A stretch of 64,000 nucleotides of DNA from Dipteris shenzhenensis. Lineage: Eukaryota > Polypodiophyta > Polypodiopsida > Gleicheniales. The notes under the pieces were generated by a model. That model had not been told where the DNA came from, searched no databases, and was given only the letters and a program-made list of their open reading frames with translations. Shown in pieces: positions 1 to 12,669 of the stretch. The position numbers and the translations under genes are program-made. The first letter of the stretch is position 1, and every line of letters begins with the position of its first letter. Location: assembly GCA_047967505.1 (NCBI GenBank), contig CM106540.1; one strand, given 5' to 3'.

Positions 1-660
1 AATCGGACTGAATGTTTCTTTATAATGAATGCCATATGTCTGTGCATACCCCTTTACAACTAATCTTGCCTTGTATCTATTCACAAAACCATCTGCATTG
101 TGCTTCACCTAATAAACCCACTTACAGCTAATTGCATTCTTGTCTTTAGGCAAAGGCACCAATTCCCATGTAGCATTTGCTTCCAAGGCATCCATTTCTT
201 CATCCACGGCTTTCTCCCATTTTTCTTTTCCCATGGCTTGCTCAATAGAAGTGGGTTCTGGTTTCTGTATCACTTTGACCATACAGGCATAATGAATGGT
301 TGTAAATCCATCATATTTCAGCCTATCCATAGGATATCTAGCTTTGGTGGACCTGCGCAAAATAGGCTCACTTCCAGGTGCTCTCAAAACATCCCTGGTC
401 TTCCTTACTCTAGGTGTAACAATAGAAGAATACCCAACTCATCATCAATGCTCTATTCTGAGCCACTGGATTCACCATCCACATAAGAATGACCTGCATT
501 CACATCAACCATGGGCTGATCTACCTTCTCTTTTCCTTTTCGTGATACCTGCATACCACTATCTGCATTGCTTTGAGGAGATTCTCTTGATCTCAATGTG
601 CCTATCCATGGCGAAGTATGTGAACCACTGCTAGGGGACACTACAGGTCCAGTAATATTT
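1..660 (-). pseudogene. copia reverse transcriptase, N-terminal fragment plus linker
   Basis: Residues read from 387 downwards give the conserved copia RT entry (KAVDEEMDALEANATWELV, then CKWVY). After a stop next to WVY the same frame goes on with [13 protein letters not shown] near the window edge, a standard RT block. The stretch at 453-641 is the hydrophilic, serine-rich linker between integrase and RT. The YVDD box and RNase H domain would lie outside the window. The in-frame stop marks it as a pseudogene. Confidence 0.85.
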
Positions 661-671
661 TGTGATTGCTA

Positions 672-1780
672 CTATGAATTCTGTGCAGCATTACCATTTT
701 GTGCATCTACATCAATCATCACATTTACTGGTTTATACCAGCTACTCATCTCATCAAAACCAACATCTCTGCTCACTGTAAACTTACGAGTAGAAGGGTT
801 ATAGCATCTATACCCTTTCTGCTGCAGAGAATAACCAATAAAGATGCACTTCTCAGCTTTTGGATCCAACTTAGACCTCAACTCATCTGGCACATGAACA
901 TAGGCAATGCAACCAAAAATTTCCAAATGAGAAATATTTGGTTTCCTACCAGTATACATCGCCTTTGGCATCCTGCCATGTATTGCTGCAGTGGGAGTCC
1001 TGTTCATTATGTAAACTGATGTAGCAACTGCTTCAACCCAATAATAATCTGGTAGGTCTTTTTCATTTAGCATGGCCCGAGATACCTCTCCAATATGCCT
1101 TTTTTTCCTTTCTGCAAGTCCATTTTGCTATGGGGTATGACTGCATGAATATTGCTGCTTTATGCCATGCTCCTACAGGAACCTTGCAAACTCATTTGAG
1201 AGGTACTCTCCCCCTCTATCTGACCTTAGGCATTTTATTTGTAGGCCTGTTTCTTTTTCAACCATAGCTATAAAAGCGCTTTGAAGTGCCCAAAAACTTC
1301 ACTTTTCTTTTTCATAAAATACACCCAAACTTTTCTGCTGTAGTCATCAATAAAAGTGACAAAATAATGACAGCCTCCAATAGATACAGCTTTAGTAGTC
1401 CACACATCAGAGTGGATTAATTCCAATGGCTACTTACTCTCGTTAACATGCCTAGGAAATGGTTTCCTTGCCTGTTTTCCAAATTGACAAGCTTCACATA
1501 CCTTATGCATTTCTGCAACCTTGAATTTAGGCAATCCTACAACAATATTTTGGGCCTGCATTGATTTAAGTCGCTGTACATTAACATGACCAATGCGTTT
1601 ATGCCAGATATTAATATCTACAACTACACTGGTCCCATGTGCAAACATTGCTGCACTCAATTCAGGCATGTCTGCATCCAATGTAAACATCCTGCCCTTC
1701 TTCTTTCCTTTTGCTATCAAGCGACCATTATTTTTCATATCCTCAACAAAGCATCCATGAGGATTAAATCTGACCTGCAA
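672..1780 (-). pseudogene. copia GAG-pre-integrase and integrase remnant
   Basis: 1430-1780 encodes the GAG-pre-integrase domain (WHKRIGHVN, then CEACQFGKQ, an HHCC-type zinc motif). 672-1073 encodes the C-terminal part of copia integrase (YYWVEAVATSVYIMNRTP and FGCIAYVHVP, with KCIFIGYS). The catalytic core in between (about 1074-1430) is frame-broken. The DDE triad therefore cannot be read as one open frame. Confidence 0.88.
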
Positions 1781-1783
1781 GCC

Positions 1784-2822
1784 CTACTCAACCATTTGAC
1801 CAACAGAAACCAGGTTCTTGGTGATGTTCGGGACATGAAATACATCAGACAGATATTTCTTTTTCCCATCCTGCATAGACAAAGGAATTTTACTGATTTG
1901 CACAATAGGATGTGTAGTATCATCACCAGTCTCCACAAATCTTGGTCTTTCCATTTTCCTTGCATCCTGCATCCATTCTGCATGACCTGTCATGTGGTTT
2001 GACGCACCTGAGTCAACATACCACACATCATTGTTTTCTTCTGCACTTGTCACAGAATTGGTCATGTGCTGCACCATAAACAAATGCTCATTTCTGTCAT
2101 CACCCTGTCTACTAGAAGATGCATAATTCCCTTGCTGCAATTTTCCATCCATGATGTCATTCTGCTTTTTGCAGCAGTCTTTAGCCATATTACCCATTTT
2201 ACCATTCATGATGTCTTTGGTTTCCCCTGCCTCTAGAGTTACCACGTCCTCCTCCATAGGACTGGTTTTCTTGAGTTCGCTACATATTCTGATTTCTACC
2301 ATAGCCTCCAGATCAGCCTCCTCTACCTTTGCCTCTACCTCTTCCAGCATTTGAGTAGAAGACAGTTTCTTTTGAAGTTCCTCCTGAAGAAGATGCACCA
2401 CCATTTCTTTGCTCTTCAGAAATTAGAAGAGCAAACAACTCCTCAAAATCAGGAAATTTTTCATGGGCAGCAATGGATGTCTGGAACTGTGCATAATCCT
2501 TTCCTAGACCATTCAAGGTCACAGAAACCAAATCATCATCTTCCACTGGTGACCCAATGGAAGCAAGTGCATCTGCAATTTTCTTCACCTTCATGTGGTA
2601 GTCATTGATGCTCATATTTTCTCTCTGCACATTGTGTAACTCCTGCTTGAGCTGCATTTCCCTGGCTTGCGTATTTGTGCTGTACATTTTTGCCAAAGTA
2701 TCCCATGCCTCCTTTGGCGTACTTGCATCCTGAATATGCACAATCATAGAATCTGAAATACTGATAGACAGCCAATACATAACTTTTCTGGCTCTCTCAT
2801 GCCATCCTTTAAATGCCTGCAT
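1784..2822 (-). pseudogene. copia gag and aspartic protease
   Basis: 2313-2822 is a UBN2-type gag domain (HIQDASTPKEAWDTL, then LNGLGKDYAQFQTSI). A frame break near 2310, in a Gly/Arg-rich stretch, separates it from 1784-2404. That second part holds a decayed zinc knuckle (cysteines partly lost around NGKMGNMAKDCCKKQ) and the retroviral-type protease signature YVDSGASNHM. Gag would form the virus-like particle and the protease would process the polyprotein. This copy cannot make an intact product. Confidence 0.88.
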
Positions 2823-3479
2823 TTCCTATTGATTGGGAACATTAGGAAGAACTGGTTCTTCTTCATTTCCTGTAATGAACTCCCAATAGCCTTTTCCCAT
2901 AAGGAAATTCATCATTCTAAACTTCCATGCTTGGAAGTTGTTCTTGTCAAGCTTTTCAGTGACAATTTGTGAAAGAGAACGCCATTACAGAACACTGCAA
3001 AAATTCTGTCACTGCAAAAAACACAGCTTCTGCCTCAAACAGGCAAATTTGAAAAACTGACGAAAGTGGTATTTGACCACACAGTCACTTCCTAGTGACG
3101 ATTTTGCATGAACAAACAATAAGGATGATTTTGTAACTCCCAATATCTCTGCACACAGGATACGATGCAATTTCTACGGCAACTTTTCACCAACCTGCAG
3201 AGCAGTGGTCGCACAGCAAAAACAAGGCCTTTTTTTGAGTGCTTGCGAAGAACTTCCGCCTTCAAAACAGGCCTCGAAATGGCCTCGAATCAAAAAAATA
3301 AAGTCACCGAGGGCCACACCGCAAAGGGCGTCTCAATCTGAAAAAGTGCACTCTTGCACTTCCGGCTGTGCTACCTGCAGAGATTTTCTCCCAAACTTGA
3401 AAAAGGAAAGCAACACTGGTTCTCTTACCAGGACACCGAGAACTTGGTTTGCATTCTTGAGCTCCTTACCACGAACCAA

Positions 3480-3491
3480 GCTCTAATACCA
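3480..3491 (-). other. primer-binding site of the copia element
   Basis: The minus strand reads TGGTATTAGAGC immediately inside the LTR. This is one base off the usual TGGTATCAGAGC, the complement of initiator tRNA-Met used by most plant copia elements. Confidence 0.8.
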
Positions 3492-3844
3492 TGTGAAGAT
3501 AGTGGGAGAGAGGGAAGGAGTCTCACTTGCGGCTTTCTCACATACACAATGGGGGAATACACACAAAGGTGGAGGCTGAAAATAGTTTTCCTCTTCTTAG
3601 TTGTGAAAGCCAAAAAGAACTCTAGTACAAAGAAATAGGAGAACCCTATATGTGGGTCTCAAACCAAACTCAGCTAACTAAGGTGGCATACTAACTGAGC
3701 CACAAACTAGAGTACATAAGGATAGCTATCATCCAGCTATTATACATGGGCGGTGTACCAACCGCATCTGCAGCTAATAAGTCGGTGACATAAATGCACA
3801 ACGGTCACCCTGGCATATCACGAGTGGAGCTCGATATCTCAACA
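3492..3844 (-). repeat. 5' LTR of the copia element
   Basis: About 353 bp. On the minus strand it begins TGTTGAGATATCGAGCTCC and ends in CA next to the primer-binding site. The possible 5-bp target duplication starts TTGAG after 3844. It cannot be verified because the other LTR is outside the window. Confidence 0.75.
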
Positions 3845-3859
3845 TTGAGTGTCCTCAAA

Positions 3860-6486
3860 TTAATGATGCTCCCTCGATGGTTTGTGATGTTAAAGATAAA
3901 GGCATAGAGTTGCCCAATCCGGTTGAGATGTCGGTCAAACCCCCTAACCACAAAGGGCGATGCTTCCTGATCAATCTTTGTAGCCTACTAAAAATGAACA
4001 AGAGGAACTCCTGGATGCCAATCATAAGAAGAGGATGTTTGAGGACAAGAAGCAGGAAGAAAAGCAACAAGGGGATCAGAACCAATTTTTGAATGTGGCT
4101 GCTGCTCACAATGTCACCAAGAGGATCAAGGATGTGGCTAGGAGCATAGGGGTGGCAAGAGAGAGCATATTTATTTTTCGCCCTGCAAAGGATCTTAGGG
4201 TAGTGTGGATTTTAGTGGGTTGGGTTAGTTAAAGTTTGGGTTTGTGAGTTCTTGGTCAAGTTGACGAGGTCAACCGAACTACTCAGGTTAGGCTAGAGTT
4301 AGTTGTGTGGTTAGTGCTAGTTTTAGGGTTGGGGGTTAATGGTGGGAACATCAAGGTTAGTGTAGGGTTAATGGGACGGTCAGGGTTTAGGTTTATATTT
4401 AAGGTGTTTAGGGTTTGTGAGTTGCATTAGTGGGTGTCTGTGTAGATGTTGTGAGCCTCCACCTTGTGTGCAGAGTGGTCACCTTGTCTGAAGAGCATCT
4501 ATCTTCACTGTGGAGGTTCTACCTTGTCTGTAGAGTGCTGCAAACGTATAGCGTGAGGCGCTAGCAAAGCGGAGCATTTTTGCAATGGTGTGAGTGAGTC
4601 TTTCGAGTCCGACGGAACCAGACATGCAATATCTCCAGATTTTGATGGGAAGTGGTTGCAAAATGGAGATGTCTAATGCTTTCAAACTCCCATCATAATC
4701 CGAATGCCTTGGGTTGACAGAAGATTATGATTGTGTGTTACGGTTAGTTTAGGGTTAGTGGGATACCTAGGGTTGAGTTTGCTATTCTGAAACCAGATCA
4801 TTGTGATCAAGGGCTAACAATGTGTTGGCATTAGAGGTGAAAATCGTGTGTTTGTGTGTCGCTTATCTAGTGAGATCATTGTTTTACTGTCTAGAGCTGA
4901 GTTTGTTCTCATAAAACCAGTTGGCTCTGATGGAGCTATGGCAGTGTGTTGGGTGAATGTATTGTGACTGTTTCACTTGATGCACCCTTCACCAACGTAG
5001 AGTTCAGGACTGCTCTCTGTGCCCTTCACAAGGGCAAGTGTCCTGGTTCCAGATGGACTTACCCCCTTATTTTTTATTACTTTTTGGGATCAGATTGGGG
5101 ATCATGTTACCTCAGCCCTACAAGGTGTATGGGACTTGGGTGAGATGTGAGACTCACTTACGAATGGCCTCATTCAATTGATTCCAAAAGGGGGTTGCAG
5201 GAATTTAGTGTCTCAGTGGAGACCGATTACCTTACTGGGTACCTTGTACAAAATCCTAGCTAAAGCTATCAGCCTTCGTCTGCAGCCCTTTCTACCAGAT
5301 CTCATCCATGACATGTAGATGGGTTTTGTGCATGGCAGGAGCATCTTTTATAACATCTTCTCATTTTGGGAGGCTTCAGATTGGGCCATGCATAATGGCC
5401 ACAAGCTGGCCATTCTCCTCTTGGACTTTGAGAAAGCTTATGACAGGGTAGATTGGGGCTTTCTGGAGGGAATACTTACTCATTTTGGCTTCTCAGGTGC
5501 ATGGATCAAAGGGGTGTCAACCCTCTACAGATCAGCCCACAGCCAGGTTCTTATCGGTGGAGTCACGGGAGACAGGTTTGAGATTACTAGATCAATCCAT
5601 CAGGGATGCCCCCCTTTTTATTCGTTTTTGTGGCTGAGGCTATGAGCTATTACATTAGAGCTCAAGCTGGAATTGTAGGGCTCAAGCTTCCTTTGAGGTA
5701 GGAGGATGAGCTCTTAGACAGTGAGTTGGCAGATGGCACGGTTGTTTTTTGGGATGCCACTCCATGGACACTGAATTCATTCAGGACAGCATTGGATTTG
5801 TTTTGCATTGCGGTAGGTGCACACATTAATTGGAACAAATCCAATGGCTTTTGGATCAGTGATGAGGACACTCCAATTTGGTGGATTGACATAGGGTTCA
5901 CTTGGATTCAGAGGGGAGTTATACAATACCTTTCTATATGACCTGGGGTTTAGTGGCTTGGTTATCTCTTACTAGCCCACAGATGTTTTTCAAGGGACAT
6001 GATCCAGATCTAGCTTTCATTGTACGGTGACAATCTTGTTCCCTACAAGATGTTCCCCTCACTCTTTCAAAGCTGCTCATGCCTCAATAAACACGTCTTG
6101 GGAGATTTTGGCTAGCATTGTAGCGGCATATTTGGAGAGCTAGGTGTACAGAGGCGATGGAGGGTATCCAGGTTCACCCTTCCCAAACTATGACCAGTAT
6201 TTGGACTGACACAGTACACACTTCGATGGCCATTTGGGCGAGCATGCAGGGATCGTTCATAGTAGCCACTGCCAAGAGAATTACTTTTTTCAGAGTTTGG
6301 AGGGGATCTCCTTTCTTCTCTAAGTTTCCTTCAGGGTTGAGATAGCATTTTTAGCCTCTGCCTTGGTTCTTTATTAGCTCACTTTGAGCTATTTTTTCCT
6401 CATGCATTGCATGATGTACTCCCGCATTTGAGCTTGCTCTCGAGGTTTTCATTCATACTTAATGAAGTAATTTTCTTGAAAAAAAG
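3860..6486 (+). pseudogene. LINE (L1-like) retrotransposon remnant with reverse transcriptase
   Basis: Broken plus-strand frames match an L1-type LINE ORF2. 4970-5080 is the start of RT (FTNVEFRTALCALHKGKCPG). 5319-5645 is the core (MGFVHGRSIFYN, then LDFEKAYDRVDWGFLEGIL and IHQGCPP). 5726-5941 is the region after the catalytic box. A short frame near 3877-4232 may be ORF1-derived. The 3' end is at an A-rich run near 6480. The YADD box is not readable because of decay, and many stops are present. Confidence 0.8.
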
Positions 6487-7803
6487 AGAGCAAATTATTG
6501 AAGTACAAGTGTTGTATTTAAATTAATTACTTTTGTAATTCCAATCTATTTTTTTTGTCATTATTATAGGAGAAGTCTAGCATGAATATATTTGAACACT
6601 GTTATATGTAATTTAATGTTTAAACTTCAATGAAACTTGCAGCCAAAATATGTAAACATGATTATATTAATTAGTTTTGCAATGCCAAAATAGTTTATTT
6701 TTTGATTTTTTAAATCAAGTTGTGTTAAATGTTTTTTTAAAATTTTATTACAATAAAATTTATGGTTTCATTTTTTAAATTGGTGATTTTTTTAAATATT
6801 TGCAGCAAGTAAGCAATATTGCACATGTTTGTACCCTCTATTTTCACCTCAGCTGTTGCTCGACATACTAAATGTAAATTACTACCTTACATAGTATTAG
6901 TCTTAATAACAAGATGTGTGAAATTATCAATTAAAAAATCATAACAAATTCAAGAATTCTCAATTCCGTATAGAATTATATACCCGTAGGTATATCAATA
7001 ATTATATATATATTTTCACTTTTTAAGAAAGAATCATAGCTACCTTGCAGTACAGGTTTTTTTCATTGAGACAAGAAGTACTATTTGCTAATTAGACTTA
7101 AGCTTGATTAGTTTATATGTAACTAAGTATATATTAATTTTTATTTTTAGAAAAAAAATTTCACTCCAATAAAGGCTTTTTTAAACATTGTACTCCAATA
7201 GAAAGCTACTCACTCCTATTTTTTGTAAAACAGTTCACTATAGCTACAAATTAATTCTAAAGTTCGATTTATATTTAGTTGTAGAACTTTTTGTAGTGGT
7301 TTTTTTTATCCTAAAATAAACTATAAACTAGTACAGACTATGTACTTCTCTAGTGTAGAAAGAATTGAGTAGAAAACACTTCTATTGTAATTTTGGCTTG
7401 ATTAAAATGATTTTAACATGACATGCAGGAGTTGTATAGAACCTCATTGATACTAATGAATCTTCAAAATCGAAGTTGACTATAGTTATAAAGAAGAAGC
7501 TAAAGCATGAAAAAAGAGGAGAGAAGAATGTAATAAAGCCGTGGTACTATGAAAATGTTAGAGCTTTAGGGTTTTTCGAATTTATAAGCACACACATGCA
7601 TATATATATTCAAGACTAGTCTATACATAGATAAGGCTCTTTCTTTACGTAGTTGTTAAGAAAAATATGGTATGAATGTATCTCTGATAATTTGTATAAC
7701 TAAATGCTTCTATTTTGTGTCGAACTATTTGTAAAAAATGAAATTTTCAAATGAGGTTTAATCAGATATTGTGAATTTATACTATACAAAGTATATTTTT
7801 TAG
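6487..7803. other. AT-rich spacer, no gene seen
   Basis: About 1.3 kb of very AT-rich DNA with no convincing frame on either strand. It may hold introns or upstream exons of the unknown exon that follows, since a good acceptor (TTTTTTAG) lies at its right edge. Confidence 0.6.
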
Positions 7804-8177
7804 ATTCAAGTAGGCACTACACTAAGGACGATGCAATAGTCCCCGTTGAGTCGGATGGGGAATCATCAAATTTTGTTGTGGTGACCGTCGATAAGAGCTC
7901 TGTGAAAAGAATGTACAATAAGGTAGATTGTAGAGAAGATAAGCGAGCCAAGTTAGAATCTCCACAAGAGGAAAGACCTTACCACACTTTAACTATAGAG
8001 TGTTCAGATGATTTGAGCATCGAAAGTGAGTATTCACCTAATGAGAGGGCTTTACTCATTCATGAAGGGGACTTGTCTGTTAATAATGGAATATTCAAAG
8101 GTAGATTATTGGATAAGTATGGCACCTGGGCCTTACAAAACTTCAATAATAACAAAAAGCCTGCAGCACACAATTAA
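7804..8177 (+). CDS. unrecognised acidic exon or gene fragment
   Basis: An open frame starts right after a T-rich splice acceptor (TATTTTTTAG) and runs about 120 codons to a stop. It is hydrophilic and acidic (for example ECSDDLSIESEYSPNERALL) and ends DKYGTWALQNF. I do not recognise the family. Its base and codon use is less AT-rich than the surrounding DNA, which supports coding. It lies just upstream of the Helentron-like remnant and could be host-derived, captured, or part of another element. No upstream exon or start was found. Confidence 0.4.
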
Positions 8178-8529
8178 AAGTTGCATACAAGACAATAGTA
8201 CTACATATGATAGATTACGAAAAATGGGGAACACATTTTTACACACACAACAAATGAATGCACAGTTGGTATCTTTTATAAGTCTATCTTTACCCTTACA
8301 TAGAACAACAAAAAGCTTCTACTTTATAAATACAAACAAAGAAGAAAATAGAGCACTCATCCTCAATTAAAAAAGACAACTACAACACCTCCCCAATGAG
8401 TCCACCAATATCACATGTACTATCATCAATAAATACACAAAAAGAAAAACATGGATGATAGTTGCCTCGCAACATTTGCAGAGAAGAATATATCTACGAC
8501 AATGGCAACATTAAGAAAAGGCGCAAACC

Positions 8530-10150
8530 AAGAATTATAAGATTCGTAAAGTTCAATATTGTCAAGGACCCGAAAAATTACTATCGAGAATAAGTACTGT
8601 TATACTATCCTTTTAAAGACAATGAAAACCATGAACTATTAATACATGGTTCCTGGCAACAAGCCTTCAATGCTGGCCATGACATTAAACTACAAAATAA
8701 GGCTTTATACACACAAGAAGTTAATGATGGTCAAAAAGCAGGGAAAAACAACATCCCACAAATAAATAACTATGACACTGACAATATTAACAACAATGAC
8801 TCCGAACAAAATAACTTTCCTACATATGACATTGCATCTGACATGCGAAGTACAGATAAAAAAAAGAAAACCAATAATAAAAAACAAATCCTAATGCACA
8901 ACGATGAGCATTTCAAAATGACTCGCTCCTTAAATAGCGAACAAAGACAACTATTCGATGATATGATGATACGAAAAAGGATTCATCTAACAAAAATAAT
9001 ACATTTATTTCTCATTGGTGGAGCAAGCACAGGAAATACATACCCTCTTTTACTTATAGTCCAAGGTTTACTCTGGTTTTATAATTGAACCATTTCAAAT
9101 GTAGATTATGAGCTACTACTTGTATTAATGCTAGCTTACACAGGAAAAGCAACCTACAACATAAATGGCCTCACTATACACTACACATTACATTTACCAT
9201 TAAAAACAAAAAACTTAACCTCCCTCTCAAGGGAAAAGCTTGACATACTAATTCGTCTTTATGAACAATTACAACTTATTGTCTTTGACAAAATTTCATT
9301 AGTAGGAAGACACACTTTGGACTTTGCAGACCTTCATATGAGAACATTCAAAAGAAACCATTCAGAATACTTTGGAAATGTCGATGTCATCTGCTATGGA
9401 GATTTATATCAAGCCATTGAGATAGCTGGGTATTCAAATCAGAAGAAGACTCATTACAAATAATGGCAAACACATACTGGCTCACAAAGCCACAATGTTA
9501 TGAGCGCTAGCACAATACTGAGTTCATACAGACAACTCTTTCAGAAAATGTACACATACAAATGAACAAATACAATACATAATCTGATGTTGCCTTCATG
9601 AGCCACCTAGAGACCATACTTTCCCCCACCTTTACTATACCAATCTTGAAACAAATAAACATAACGACAAAGTATTCCATCAAGTAATAGGTAAAGAATA
9701 CAATATCAAAGCAATCGATACATTCAATAATGATAGCCACATCTCATCTATAATTTTTGAAAACCCTAAGCAATAGATGGACTAAGAACGACTATACAAA
9801 TCAAAGAAGGAATGCTAGTTAAATTATGTGCAGGAAACATTAACCAACAAGATGGATTAGTTAATGACGTAGATGGAGTTTTTATGAACATTTCTACCTA
9901 CAACAATAATGACATCATATGGACTTAAACAAGTATTCTTACTCAACAAAAATTCTCGATTCAAGTAGCTACTGCTTGAACAATACACAGAGCACAAGGA
10001 CTAACAATGGATAACTAGCTTTCTCACTAGCAGAAATCCGTATGCAAGGCCGCCTTGCATACACAATACTTTCACACGTAAAAAACATAGACAACCTTTA
10101 CTTACTTCAGCCACTCCAACAATAACATCTCCTCGTAGACAAAGATGTTC
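8530..10150 (+). pseudogene. PIF1-like helicase of Helentron
   Basis: Motifs appear in family order. The N-terminal lead LNSEQRQLFDDMM is at about 8930. The Walker A equivalent FLIGGASTGNTY (decayed from GxxGTGKT) is at 9004-9045. LAYTGKATYNINGLTIH is at about 9127, the Walker B equivalent VFDKISLVGR at about 9283, and a late motif TIHRAQGLTMD at about 9979. The product would unwind DNA during rolling-circle transposition. Missing Walker A Gly/Lys residues and several stops show it is inactive. Confidence 0.8.
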
Positions 10151-10158
10151 ACTAAGAA

Positions 10159-10830
10159 ATGAAAAGGCTAACAACTCAATCAAAATGGGAAACATTAGAC
10201 AAAAAAATCCACCAACACACACATACAACTATACTAATACAATCTTTAAACACTAGGTCATTACATAAATATAAAGACAATATACAAGCCACAGAGTCAC
10301 TTACCAATTTCGACATTATATGTTTACAAGAAACAAGAACCGAACACTATCCACCATATCTAACATCTGACTTCCAATATATAAAAAACCATAATAGTTG
10401 TATCCTAATCCGAAACAACGGTCATTAAAAATTTAGAAAAAATTTCACTACGCGAAATTGAAATCACAACAACTAAAATCAAAACAAAACACGAAACATA
10501 CAAAATTATAAACATATGTAGACCACCATTCGAAAACACAAAAACATTCTAACAACTGCTTCCCAAAAAATTATGGACAACTACTACCACACAAATTTTT
10601 TTTCTCAAAGGAGACTTTAACATTGACATGCTTCAACAAACAAAAAAATCATAAACACTACAAACCACTTTCGGCTACAACCTTCAATCCCATCATATCA
10701 CAACAATATATGGGTGACAATTAGATCATATTTGGACTAACATACTTGAATAAAAAAACGACTGTGGATCTGCGTATGCATATGGTCAGACCATTCTATG
10801 GTCTACATACTTGTTGATAACTAACTATCT
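10159..10830 (+). pseudogene. AP-endonuclease-like (EEP) domain of Helentron
   Basis: The frame starts TILIQSLNTRSLHKYK and has FDIICLQETRTE, the EEP catalytic Glu motif. A GDFN block follows at about 10610 (LKGDFNIDML), and DHIWTN at about 10725 marks the C-terminal Asp-His region. It follows the helicase with no gap, so it was probably one polyprotein. Stops between blocks make this a pseudogene. A LINE endonuclease was considered, but the fusion to the helicase argues for a Helentron. Confidence 0.72.
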
Positions 10831-11179
10831 CAAATAACCTTTAGACAAAAAATAAATAAAACCTCAAAACCACCCATTAATTCGAGAAAAAAAAGTGTGA
10901 AAAAATAGGGAAAAAAATTTCATCTAGACACCATAATCCATATAACTTCTGTTGACCTTAAACCAACTCCACCTTTGGGGGGGGGGAAAAAAACAAAATC
11001 AAAACCCAACCATTAATTCCAAACCTGAAACAAACAAAACCATATACCTTCCGCTAACCATACAACTTCTACTAACCTTGTACCAACTCCACCCTTCTCA
11101 AAGCAAGGCCTCAGTGGACCCTCCACCTTGTTTTAAACGATGTGCATAAATCAACAGGCGAGTGACCGGCGGTTGAGAG

Positions 11180-11880
11180 GAAAGTGCAAGGGAAGAGTTT
11201 TGGTTCTTTCTTGGAACATTCAGGGATGTTACAAGAAGACAAAGCATAGGGGTTTATTGGGGGTAATCAGGAGGAAAAACCATAGGTAGTCCTACTTCGA
11301 GAGGTGAAATGTGGAGAGAAGGATGATTTTTGGTGTTCATGTAGCAAGTTGGATTATGATGTGTTTGTGAATTGCCCGAATAGAGGATGGGATGGGAATG
11401 ATGTTTTCATCCGTAAGTCCCTTAAGGCAAAGGAAGAATTCAGAGATGAGGATGGTTGTATGGTGGCTACTACTACTTCTATTGATAGTTATCCCATCCA
11501 TTTTACATGTGTTTATGCTCTAAATTCCCAAGTGGATGATTGAATTCTAATTTGGAAGGGGAGCATTGGGGCTGATCGAAGGGGATTGGAACTTCATAGA
11601 GGGGTTAGAGGAGTTGATGTTGAGTAAAGGGCTTGTTGACTGCATCGAGTTTGACCAGCAAGGTTTAGATAGTTTCACTTAATCAAACCACAGGTTAGGA
11701 GCTGACTTTCGGTCTGGGAGGCTTGATTGCTTCTATGCCTCAAATGAAGGGTGGTGGATGCATGCACCGATGAAGGGTGAATACTTGACCTAGACTAGTA
11801 TCTCTAACCACATTTTGATAGCATGGAGCTTCTGTGTGCCTTGGTCTAAGTCCAAGTTGGTGGATGTGCCCTTCTCCTTT
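11180..11880 (+). pseudogene. LINE endonuclease domain
   Basis: Begins LVLSWNIQGCYKKTKHRGL, the typical start of plant LINE ORF2 endonuclease. It goes on with HFTCVYALNSQ at about 11500 and GDWNFIEGLEELM at about 11590. The SNH-type end is near SISNHILIAW at about 11800. The domain nicks target DNA to prime reverse transcription. Several frameshifts and stops. Confidence 0.78.
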
Positions 11881-12363
11881 AACAAAATGCACTTGTTGTC
11901 AAAAAAATTTGCAGGTTGACTAGAAACGAATGGCAAAACAAAGGGGGAGGGAAGTAGGACCCCTACACTAGATGGAATGCTATAATTAGAAGATTACACA
12001 GTAAAGCCAGAGAGTGGGATCTTGAATTCATGCATGTCAGATGAGAGGCGGCAAGAGATGTGGAACATGCTAGGAAATCCCTTCGTTGCTCTAGCCATCT
12101 CCCCAGAGGATGCTTATGCAACCACACTACTAGTAGAAACAGAGATAGCCATCTAGGTTGATGAGATGAAGAAGGTGAGAATACTAGAATATGTAGTTGG
12201 CAGCTTTGGTTGATAGTTCATGATTCCAAAGCAAATTATTATTTCAAGCAATTAAGAGGAAGAAGGAGAGAGAATCTATTGATTGGGTTATGGATTCCTA
12301 GGGCCACCTAATCTCACAGAGTTTTGGAACATTGTAGACACCTTCTTAAAGGAGTTAAGGGCC

Positions 12364-12669
12364 TTATGACATGGAAGGGAAATACATAAGAAATAGCTAT
12401 TTCTATTATGCTGTGCAAATGCATCATGGGAAATAAAAGGGAAATAGTGTGGGACCATGGGAAATAGCACTCCATGCTCTAGACCTCAAGGTGCTATTTC
12501 CCACACTCTTGAGAACCATTGATGTGACATTTCCTTTATAGCATGTCTCATTTTCCCTTGGATCATTTTGTCATGCATCATAGGAAAAGCATCCAAATTA
12601 AGCTCTTCTAAGGAAAAATCATACAAAATAACCATCATTATTTCCCTCCTTTCCCCCTCCATGACATAA
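12364..12669. mobile_element. MITE-like inverted-repeat insertion
   Basis: A roughly 306-bp stretch bounded by inverted ends TTATGACATGGAAGGG (left) and TTATGTCATGGAGGGG (right, on the minus strand). Inside is a stem formed by GGGAAATAGCAC and GTGCTATTTCCC. It sits within a LINE between coding blocks. No clean target-site duplication was seen, so the superfamily is open. Confidence 0.5.

Larger units (their letters stand above)
1..3844 (-). mobile_element. Ty1/copia LTR retrotransposon, 5' part, truncated by window edge
   Basis: On the minus strand the order is LTR, primer-binding site, gag, zinc-knuckle/protease, integrase, start of reverse transcriptase. This is the copia order (integrase before RT). 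The 3' part and second LTR lie left of position 1. Frames are broken between gag and protease and inside integrase, and a stop sits just after the first RT block, so the copy is dead. The LTR ends in TG/CA in the expected places. Confidence 0.9.
8500..10850 (+). mobile_element. Helitron of the Helentron type, decayed
   Basis: Plus-strand frames give a Helitron pre-helicase stretch (KDPKNYYRE, then YYPFKDNENHELL), a PIF1-type superfamily 1B helicase, and directly after it an exonuclease-endonuclease-phosphatase domain. A helicase followed by such an endonuclease is the arrangement known for Helentrons/Helitron2, not the canonical plant Helitron1. The Rep nuclease domain was not found in the decayed 5' part. 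Exact ends were not identified. Confidence 0.75.

Noticed and set aside
4200-4900. TTAGGG/TTTAGGG-like words suggesting interstitial telomere repeats
   Set aside because: Only scattered, irregular words with no tandem register; the stretch lies within LINE-derived sequence.
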